NCBI GenBank assembly: GCA_022496805.1
Contig: CM040106.1
Span: 3,844,001-3,908,000, forward strand
DNA: 64,000 bases
Source: Pohlia nutans
Taxonomy: Eukaryota; Streptophyta; Bryopsida; Bryales; Mniaceae
Direction of reading: 5' to 3'
The notes under the pieces are model-generated. The model was not told the DNA's origin. It was given only the letters and a program-made list of their open reading frames with translations, and ran no database searches. The first letter of the stretch is position 1, and every line of letters begins with the position of its first letter. Positions 56,121-64,000 of the stretch are shown here, in pieces. The position numbers and the translations under genes were made by a program.

Positions 56121-59100
56121 TCAATCGGTATCTACCATCGAAGTTTGGTCTTCAGATAGTGAAGAATTGGGGACATACTTGCTGCCAACGCAAGTACACT
56201 TCGCCCTCCAGAGAGCTGTATGTGCAGCTGCAGCTGAATTCAAGGATGCAGCTCGCCTTGCAGCCACAGCTTCTTCTGTACTCAATACGTCAAATTGACA
56301 TTCATCGACAACTGCCTCCTTGTTGTGAAACCTGTGAGCAATTATTCGATACCAATGTTGGAAGGTTTGGACGAGAGGGCTTTTTTTGGTCTTACCTCCA
56401 CCGTGTTGCGTGTGGCGATGGTATGCAGATTTGGGAGCGTGATGGGAATTTTCCATCCCTTGACATGACCACACTGCCAGACTACCATATCTCTCCACAA
56501 AGAAAGGAGCGTGACGGATTATAGCATGCTGCAAGAAGAAAACAAACAATGTAAATTACTTTATCTTTGCACAGTTTGTAATCAATAACTTTGAGTTTAC
56601 TATTAAATCAATCAAAGTTTTGTATTTGAGATGTTACCATGTAATGTGTCACATGATATTCTCCAAAGGCAGTCAAGAATTTTTGACCCCAGTCTTCAAC
56701 TTTTTGTTTGAAATCAGTAGCAGATTGTTCTTCCTTAAGAGAGAGACCTGAAAAGTACGGTACTAGGGCATCTAAAGCAATCCACGGATCTAGTTTCTCT
56801 TGCTTTGCTTTTCCCTTCCGCATGAAGTTTTTTTCAGAGTTGACAAGGTCAACATACAGTTTTCTAGGATGCTCTGAAAGGTCGAAGGGGTTCTTTTGGA
56901 AAATTTTCTGAGCATTTGCCCCGCTAAAGGATGGTTTATTCGGTACACTGTTCACCTTGCCTGACAAATCATCATCTTTAAATGTTTTTACGTTACTTCC
57001 ATGAGCACCGGTCATGCTAATTGTTCTCTCCATCTCGTCAATTGCCGCTTGCTGTGTAGTGGTGTTTCGGTTTGTCCATACGTTCATAAAATGAAGGTGA
57101 ACAGATTTTTCCACTATTCGATTGAGAGCATGAAGAGTGCAAAGATGAACACGGTTCAATGGTATATCGAAGATAGGTTTCCATCGGTCTCCCGTTGCGG
57201 CACCTGATACTGGCTCTGCATCGATGTCCGAAGAGAATAAGCCATCTGTCCAGCTGTGTTTTTGCTTGCTACTCATTGACTTCTCTACTTCTTCATGGGT
57301 AACCACCTTTCCTTTCACCCGCTCCTGATTGCAGTATATGCATGACTGCAAACTCTTGGCTCCCATTTTGAGTCTATAAAGACACTTTATCGTTTTCATG
57401 TCGCAAGCTAAATGCCCTTCTACGGCAAAGGATCCAACACCAGGGACATGTAACATTTGACCCTTCCCTTGAGCTTTGATGAAGTTAGGAATCTTTGTTT
57501 TCGAAAATACCCAGGACAATATTTCATGAGTCTCCCGTGGTACTTGAAAGGCTACCACTGGCCAAATTTCTCTCTCTGACTGAACAGAGAAGTATTTAGA
57601 GCTACCTTTGACAAACCGTGGATCTAGAGCTTGATTCATGAGTGTGATCGATACCCGCTCTAATTTCTGCTCGTGGATGATTTCAGCTTCGTCAAGTTTC
57701 AAAATAAAGATTAAAGGCTTTCCATCTAGTTCTACAATCACACAAAAATTCATCAGTCAAACATTTTTTAACCCTTTCAAGACATAGCAAGCTCCACAGG
57801 TTTTTCAACATTTGGGGAGAATCTCACTCATAACTTTTACTTCGTTGAACCAAATGGGTGTTTTTAAATGCCAAACCAAGCATATTTGAGATATTTATAT
57901 TTCATTAAAATAGAACCAAAGTAAATTAAAAAGAAAGTCATGCTTAAAATAGAGTTTAAAAGATATTTTGGGTGTGGGAATCAGGAAAGCCATGTCCTTT
58001 AAGGGTTAATTTCAATGTCATGTTCAATGGAATTTAATGCAGATTTTTCTCATACTTTTTTTACCAACTATTTTTTTTTTTAAATTATAAAAAACAAGAA
58101 AAACCAATGATTAAAGATTGCTTTTATCATAACAACCTCAAAACAACGTCAACATGTTTTGAGGCTACTTTGAGGTGGACCTCAAAGCAACCTCAAAGCA
58201 TATTGAAATTGTTTCAAACGTTGTTGAAGTGCAAACGTTGTTGAAGTTCAAACGTTGAAGTTGTTTTGAAGTTCAAACGTTGAAGTTGTTTTGAAGTTCA
58301 AATGTTTATACTTCAACAACGTTTGAATTTCAACAACTGTTGAACCTCAAAACAATTTCAACGTTTGAACTTCAACATGTTTGAAACCTCCAACTTAAAG
58401 GAGTGACCATCCAGCACACAACTTTCCACATAAACATACAAACCCAGTCAAAATGCAAATTTTACTTGTTTCTTGTTACTTATTACTTGTACTTTTGTGA
58501 CTATAGAGTTTACCCTTGAAAGAGGGCATCAAGGGTAGCATGCGCCATCTTGGTCCTAGCGGCCAAGTTGGTAGCACTTCCCCCAACAGACTCTTCTTTC
58601 ACGCTAGCCCTTTGGGCCAAAGTTCCTCTCTCTCTCTGTTTGAAACCACTGCAACATGTTCTGAGGTTGCTTTGAGGTGGACCTAAAAGCAACCTCAAAA
58701 CTTCAAGCAATCTCAACTTGTTTTGACGAGAGAGTCTTGTTAGAAATTGAAAACTTAAATTTCATTCAAAATCTTAATACTACTCACAATCAACAACAGA
58801 GAGGTTAATTGAATTCCTTACCTACAGGTGTGATATCGTACAAGTGAACCATTGTTCGCTGCACTTGCTCCACGTCGGCGAAGAAAGAGTTAAACTCACT
58901 CAAAGTGACCTTCACGGTACTCTTGTCCTTCGATTTATTTGTAGCACTGACCTCTATTACGCTGTCAATATGATCGTAGTGTCCAACATACTCCTGTAGC
59001 TTTAAATTTAGAGCATGTCGAGCTAGACATACCTGGCATAAATTCAAAGATAGATTCATCATATATTTAAAGTTATATTTACTTGCAAATTGAATGAGCA

Positions 59101-60704
59101 GACTCAATCAGAGACAGCATGCATGCAGTCATGCAAAAGAAAAATTAAACAGTGCCCTGCCCGGTGCCCTGCAGGTACTGAAGGTTGGTTAGCACCTTGG
59201 GCACCTCAATGTTCAATAATTAATAAAAGTTGGAAAAAAGTATTGGGAAAAAAAAGAGATTTCCCACATCTTTAAATTTAATTAAAAATAAAAAATGGGC
59301 ACATCATACTGTAAATGTTAAATATGATGGATAACCTGAAAATTTTCATTCATTACCGGGTCATAAATTTTCTATAAACTTCCATGATTTGAGCATTTTC
59401 AATTTTAATTATTGTTTATTTGGGCAAATATGTGCTGGAATTTACTAAAAATTGGGCATAAGTTTTAGCAATTCATTTTTTCTCAAGGTGTTACCAACCT
59501 ACGGTAGTAAACACACTTGATGAGGATTTGGAAGTCCAATGCAAAGTCCTCGTCCAGTAGATTTGACTGCTCCCTTCCATGTCTTGTAGAGGCCATTCCA
59601 GGCTTTTGTTGTAATGCCGTTTCGATCGCAGGCCTCTTGTATTTCATACGGACCAACTTTATGACATATCTTATCCATGTATTGATTTGCTATGCAAACA
59701 CCGATCGCAGTCTGCCGTGCCGCATCACACATTACACCGACCTCCGTTTGCGAGAACATGCATGACAAAGCTTTTCCAGTTTGCTCCTGACTGTATTTGC
59801 TTCCGCATAGACGTTGACGTTTTCCAGTATGTTGATTCTCGGACTGCATATTTCTAGAAGTGGTAGGAATAATGACAGATCTTGCCAGTCTAAGCATTCG
59901 TTTAAAATGCCCGCCTCTTGGCGCCAATGAGGCCAAATCCTTTCTTTGACAAACAATAGTACGGTATCTATAAGGAGTCTTCACTAAGTTCTGCAATCTT
60001 TTCTCACGTCTTCTCAGCATTGCAGTTGTAGACTTCAATTTAATCTCAATCAATTTCACTCTTTGTTCATGAATTTCCCTTTCGGACTCAATCTCAATCC
60101 AACAGTTTACTTCTGTTTGCACGCAATCTTCTACACTTTGAACTGTAATGTCGTTCAATCTGCTCAAGGTTTCATCACAAATTCCTTTTGTACGTGCACA
60201 CTCGCCTCTCAGCAAAATAACTTCACTCTCGAGGGATTCATTAACTAATATTTTCTCTCTGTTCTCTACAGCTAATCTCTCACAAGTGAGGCTCTCTTTT
60301 CTTGTGAATTGTAACATTCGATCTCTCTCATCTACACTTTCCGTGAGAGACCTTACCTGCTGCTGTAGTCTAGCAATTTCTCTGCTAGCCTCATCTAGAC
60401 GAAAATGCAACGTACTATCTGGGTTTGAGAAACTCTCGACATAGCCAAGCAAACCTTGTTTTCCCTCTCCGACAAATTCCAACAACTCAGAGACATTGCG
60501 AAAGCTTGGACGCCTCATTGTATCCCGTCGGCATGGATATATTGAACCATCTAACCAGAGATCATAATTTGTTGCTCCACTCGCACGCAAACGAGGGAAC
60601 TCAGATTTTGGAGTTTGCTCATGGAGCATGCGACTTCGGTTCACAAGAGGCGCGTACTTTCTACCAACCGTAGCAGAAACTTTGTAACTTGATTTCTCTT
60701 CCAT
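56121..60704 (-). CDS. Candidate transposase, four exons, about 966 aa
   Basis: Exon 1 is 59,517-60,704 (ATG at 60,702-60,704, 396 codons). Exon 2 is 58,822-59,032 (211 bp), exon 3 is 56,638-57,731 (1,094 bp) and exon 4 is 56,121-56,528 (stop at 56,121). Introns start GT and end AG: CAA|GTGTGT, GTAG|GTAAGG and CATG|GTAACA for donors; ATGCCAG, GATTGTAG and CTTGCAG for acceptors. Phases 0, 1 and 0 agree and no stop interrupts the reading. Residues 100-250 form a coiled coil. Candidate catalytic acids, by position only, are Asp480 in LKLDEAEI, Asp577 in LACDMK and Glu857 in CQGMENSH. CIYC (597-600) and CTLHALNRIVEK (664-675) add a likely zinc site and helix. A DDE-type role is inference. Confidence 0.85.
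58140..58760. repeat. AACGTT/GTTGAAG repeats in intron 2 of the transposase gene
   Basis: Words such as CAAACGTTGAAGTTGTTTTG and their reverse complements recur about ten times at 58,140-58,390. A second set at 58,640-58,740 shares TGAGGTTGCTTTGAGGTGGA-like words with the first. They could form several hairpins. Non-coding. Confidence 0.8.
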
Positions 60705-60734
60705 CTTACACGAGCAACAGTACAAAAACAATCA

Positions 60735-60905
60735 CACCATAGCTACCCAAGCTACAACAATTCTGCACGAGCTACAGAGAACTTCATTAAACACCAGCTA
60801 CAGGACCATCGTTAAACACGAGAGCTCGAAAACCGACCTCATCTTACAGAAAACATAGAAAGCTACAACCGAACTCACGCTACAATAGACCTCACCCCAG
60901 AACTG
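60735..60905. promoter_or_regulatory. AGCTAC repeats upstream of the transposase gene
   Basis: AGCTAC or GCTAC words occur six or seven times from about 60,740 to 60,890, just upstream of the minus-strand start. They are outside the minisatellite at the other end and could be promoter or subterminal binding sites. No TATA box was recognised. Confidence 0.4.
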
Positions 60906-61176
60906 GAAAACAAAAGATAAATCAGAAAAGATCCAATTGTAAAGAGGAAATTGTAAAGAACGTGGTTGTGTTTGGCGCCATCAAGAATGACAGCTCGAAA
61001 GGAAACTACGAAGGGACACTTCGCGGGTTGTTCTTAGCAGGCTCCACGTCTTCATCTTCTCCATACCGTTTTTCAAATTTTTATCCTTTGCTGCCCAATC
61101 TGAGTTGGGCGGGATGATCGCCACCATTTGTTTTTCTTCAACCATGTTCTCCGTGCGTTAACTTTATCAAACAGGA

Positions 61177-61209
61177 GAGGTCTTCTGGAGGCCCGGTTGT
61201 GAGCCAAAT
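61177..61209 (-). repeat. Right terminal inverted repeat
   Basis: Reverse complement starts ATTTGGCTCACAACCGGG and shares its inner 22 bp with the left end. Confidence 0.9.
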
Positions 61210-61213
61210 GGTC
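61210..61213 (+). other. Target-site duplication, right copy (GGTC)
   Basis: GGTC directly after the right inverted repeat. Confidence 0.8.
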
Positions 61214-61690
61214 GGGTCGACCTGAATAGACTGCAATTCTATTGCAGTTTAGGGCAATTTAGGCCGAATCTATCTAAATTAGCACATGGCACATTTTAAT
61301 ATACTAGACATTCTACTCTATAATTTGACAACTATGATCTATAATTGCGGATTCAGGTCGATTGGACTTGATCTGCTGGATGGGGAGAATCCTTCATCCT
61401 TATGTTCTCTTCCAGGTTTTCTTTGTATTGATTATGAGATATGGTAATTTAGGTCGGATCGACCTAAATGGACTGCAATTTAGGTCGATTCGAGCTGATA
61501 TGTGGCATTTAGTGGTGAATTTTAGGTCAGGTCGATCTGAAGTAACTTTTCTAGCAAGAGTTTCTGTGTGTATTTAGCTCGAGTCCGCCTAAATTACTGT
61601 CTCTTACGAGAGTTTCTATGTCCATTTACGTCGGCTCGACCTAAACTGACATCGACCTAAACTGACGTCGACCTAAACTACCGTCTGTCA
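61214..61690. repeat. Continuation of GGTCGAC-type repeats
   Basis: The same words as left of the transposon (GGTCGACCTGAAT, GACTGCAATTCTATTGCA) appear at 61,214, 61,350, 61,450, 61,485, 61,525, 61,580 and 61,630-61,680. A TAATTTAGGTCGGATCGACC block at 61,445 is the empty-site relative. Confidence 0.85.
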
Positions 61691-63110
61691 CATGCAAGTT
61701 AACCAAAAACCATTGTGCTTAAACATAGCAAAACAGAGGAAGCCTAAAACTATTGCAGGTAGACATTCCATTTATTGCACAACTCAATGAAAGTGATAAA
61801 TGAAACTGCGCACAGAAGAATGAAACAGTTAGTACAAAACTCACCTAATCTTATGGAATATGACTTTGATAGTTACAAATTATTGCTCCGATGGCCGAAA
61901 TAAACAATCTGAAAATTTCAACATTTCCCACATTAGTGAATTGAATTTATAGACAAAAGAACTCATTGTAGCAACTGAAAACGGCCGTGCAACAAAAATC
62001 CATGCACCAACAACCCATGCACCAGTAAAGAAACCAAAATCCATGCATACAGTTCAGAAATCAGAATTCATGCTACATTCAAGGTCTGGGTAAGACAGCA
62101 CAAGAAAACAACCATGCATTACAAATCCACCCATATAATAAAGAAAATAGCTATCAATCTCTGAATGTAAGATGATAGATTCAGAAATCACTCCATCAAC
62201 TAAGACTGGCCATGCATCACCAACCATAGAATCAAAAATGAGCTCTAAATCTATCAATCCTTACTTTGACTGGACCTGAAGCTAAATTCAAAAACAAAAA
62301 TCAGCTACTGAAATCTAGCACGAAAACATACATGCTATATGAGCATGATTCAACCAACATCACATGCTACATTCAATGTGTGCAATTACTATGTTGTCTT
62401 ACAGCCTGCAATTGAACTGCCCCCAAACACACTAGAATTAACATGAATAATCACACCACAAACACAGAATAGGAACATTTGTCACCCTAAACCCTAAGCA
62501 CGTTGAATAAGCACGTTTTTAACATGAATAATCACCCTAAACCCTAAGCGCGTTGAGGTCTCGTTCTTGAGCACCCAAACCTAGACAAATCACTCCATCA
62601 ACTAAGAACGGCTATGCACCACTACACTGGATCCTCAATTACCTAAAAGAACAAGAGATATGAAACGAGTTGAGAATTACTTGACGACTTTGAATCCCTC
62701 CACCGTCACCACTGAAATTTCTGCGGCCTCCACATCACCGACTTGCGTCAGCAGCGTCCTCCACTGTCACCAAACTTCGGACGTTGAACAAACCCTAAAA
62801 TCCTAGGCAACTGACGCTGCAAAGAGCTCCACACATACACTAATCCAAGAATACACAAGAAAACAACAACAACAACAAGCAAACTGCAGTAGCTCACTAA
62901 CGACACTTAAAGCCCCAAAAAATCTCCTTCTGACAAGAGAAACACGAACGAGACACACAGTCACAATAGAAACAACAAAGAGAATCACAAAACCACAAGA
63001 AATCTAGCTAGCGCACAAGAGAGAAACACAAACTAGCACAGGAAACGACGACAAGCGGAAACAAGGAGAAGCGGAGAACAATGAAGAGCGGAAACAAGGA
63101 GAATGAGTCA
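61691..63110. other. No gene; short telomere-like tracts
   Basis: No supported coding frame. ACCCTAAACCCTAAG occurs at 62,484-62,498 and again at 62,534-62,548 within a roughly 50-bp direct duplication. This is interstitial plant-type telomere sequence, too short to be a chromosome end. Confidence 0.5.
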
Positions 63111-63114
63111 AAAA

Positions 63115-63760
63115 CCCTAGCTGCGAGAGAGACGACCCTCTCGGGCAGGGCGGGCAGCCGGCACTATAAATATATATATATATTTTTGTACGGGACTCGT
63201 ACTCCTGGGACTCAGGCTCCCGGTTAAAATCTCTTGAACTCCCTTGACAGCCGTGATGCGGTCATACCAAGGCTACTACACCACATTCCATCAGAATCCT
63301 GAAGTTAAGCGCCTTTGGGCCGGAATAGTACCGAGTTTGTTTTTTTTCCGACTTTATGTTTGGCTTTTTTTTTAAATTATTTTTGTTGATTTTGACAAAA
63401 TACATGATAAAGTTATTTATGTTACCAGTAACGAAGGGAGGAGACACAAACACAAACACTGCGAGTGAACACAAACACAATTTGTTCAAAACGGAGAGAA
63501 ACGGACACTAAACTTATACCCTAAACGGAGCAAAACGGAGAGGAACACGAACACAGCGAGCAACAAACGAGCAGCGACAATAACGGAGAAGAACACGAAC
63601 ACAAACAAGGAACAAACGAGCAGCGACAATAACACACAAGCAGTGACAAAACAAACGTGGAACTCTCAATCTGTGCCCCAAACCCTAGCCGCGGGAGAGA
63701 CGACACCCCCCCCCCCCCGGGCAGGCCGGGCAGGGCTACGGGCTGGGAGCCCTGTATATA
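63115..63760. repeat. Direct repeat pair flanking the 5S-like piece
   Basis: A GC-rich block (AACCCTAGC, GAGAGACGAC, GGGCAGG, then TATA-rich sequence) at 63,112-63,185 recurs at 63,680-63,760 in the same orientation. The second copy has a run of 13 C at 63,706-63,718. The 5S-like piece lies between the two. This suggests a duplicated cassette. Confidence 0.65.
63252..63332 (+). pseudogene. 5S rRNA-derived fragment (about 80 of 120 nt)
   Basis: TGATGCGGTCATACCAAGGC matches the 5' part of plant 5S rRNA, followed by a diverged middle and then CATCAGAAT, GAAGTTAAGCGCCTTTGGGC and GTAGTACC-like GGAATAGTACCG. The region covers the A box and intermediate element, but the C box and 3' end are missing. 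After a few bases comes a run of T (63,342 onward), as in Pol III termination. It is a truncated gene or part of a 5S-derived SINE, and not a working gene. Confidence 0.75.
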
Positions 63761-63935
63761 TATACATGTATATAGATTTATATATACATATATATACATG
63801 TGTATATATGTATATATATACATGTATATACATACGTATATGTATATATATATATATATATACACATATATATACATATTTATTTTAAATATATATACAT
63901 ATATGTACATATATATATGTATACGCATGTGGTTT
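63750..63935 (+). repeat. (TA)n / ATATAC microsatellite
   Basis: About 185 bp of TATA, ATATAC and GTATAT units. Open frames through it are an artefact. Confidence 0.9.
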
Positions 63936-64000
63936 AAAAGAATGGTCCTAAAAAATAAGGTTCGCCTCTAAAAAACTGAATTTCTCTATTTTTGTTTTTA

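Larger units (their letters stand above)
54162..61209. mobile_element. 7.05-kb two-gene DNA transposon, superfamily unassigned
   Basis: The two ends form a 33-bp inverted repeat with 30 matches; the inner 22 bp are identical. It is flanked by the 4-bp direct repeat GGTC. The flanks rejoin as TAATTTAGGTCGGGTCGACC, with a single GGTC. The related unit at 61,445-61,464 reads TAATTTAGGTCGGATCGACC, so it acts as an empty-site paralogue and supports the borders. Inside are two convergent spliced genes: a minus-strand gene (60,704-56,121, four exons) and a plus-strand gene (from about 54,595 to 55,956 or 56,103). A 4-bp duplication is known for some superfamilies (for example Sola1/Sola2, Ginger, Chapaev), but the ends and proteins do not let me choose. 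It is fairly well preserved compared with its neighbours and so likely younger. Confidence 0.9.

Noticed and set aside
58805..59107. Separate small gene in the middle of the transposase locus
   Set aside because: Its central 211 bp fit perfectly as exon 2 by splice sites and phase; the rest is intron.
62484..62548. Chromosome end (telomere)
   Set aside because: Only two short ACCCTAAACCCTAAG tracts, interstitial and inside a small duplication.
63252..63332. Functional 5S rRNA gene
   Set aside because: The C box and 3' end are missing and the middle is diverged.
63643..63971. Coding frames with many Tyr/Ile residues
   Set aside because: They are translations of a (TA)n / ATATAC microsatellite.
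1..64000. tRNA genes, riboswitches or bacterial operons
   Set aside because: None recognised by eye on either strand; introns and MITEs point to a nuclear eukaryotic genome.

Overview
The window looks like nuclear DNA of a plant or streptophyte alga. Spliced genes have GT/AG introns, there are short CCCTAAA-type telomere-like tracts near 62.5 kb, Ty3/gypsy and Ty1/copia fragments, Stowaway-like and CACTA-like MITEs, and a broken 5S rRNA copy. I cannot name the lineage. The protein types (copia gag, MULE-like pieces, several unassigned TE proteins) remind me of mosses, lycophytes, ferns or charophytes, but that is recollection. I see no convincing single-copy host gene; nearly everything recognisable is mobile-element DNA.

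Layout. 0-7 kb: mostly AT-rich, with a few orphan exon-like ORFs. 7.2-11.8 kb: 3' half of a Ty3/gypsy retrotransposon (RNase H, integrase, a broken extra ORF, polypurine tract, start of the 3' LTR). 11.8-14.3 kb: minus-strand transposase-like relic. 12-19.2 kb: a dispersed TCGGC...GCCGA palindromic repeat, densest at 15.4-16.0 kb, with two or three gene relics, one ending in a HAD/FCP1-type motif. 19.6-21.5 kb: broken minus-strand gene with a zinc-knuckle motif. 23.6-33.3 kb: a 32-bp tandem array and two diverged copies of one LTR-like element in opposite orientation. 34-37.4 kb: MULE-like transposase relic followed by a methyltransferase-like DPP fragment. 39-43 kb: relic of another RNase H-fold transposase, invaded by a Stowaway-like MITE. 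47.1 kb: copia gag fragment. 47.9-53.6 kb: decayed multi-exon minus-strand gene combining ParB-like, DNA-methyltransferase-like and HAD/NIF-like parts, with GGTCGAC palindromes in its introns and flanks.

The best-preserved unit is 54,162-61,209: a 7.05-kb DNA transposon with 33-bp terminal inverted repeats and a 4-bp GGTC target duplication, which a related empty site at 61,445 supports. It carries two convergent spliced genes. The minus-strand gene has four exons whose splice sites and phases agree and would encode about 966 aa: a coiled-coil N-terminus and a candidate RNase H-type catalytic half. The plus-strand gene encodes a partner protein of unknown function, interrupted near its end by one TAG. 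A 159-bp CACTA-like MITE sits in its intron. I could not place this element in a named superfamily.

Two wider patterns stand out. Each element territory seems to have its own short repeated, often palindromic, word in its non-coding parts. Many premature stops in the decayed genes are TAG or TAA where Gln or Trp is expected, as C-to-T decay would give.
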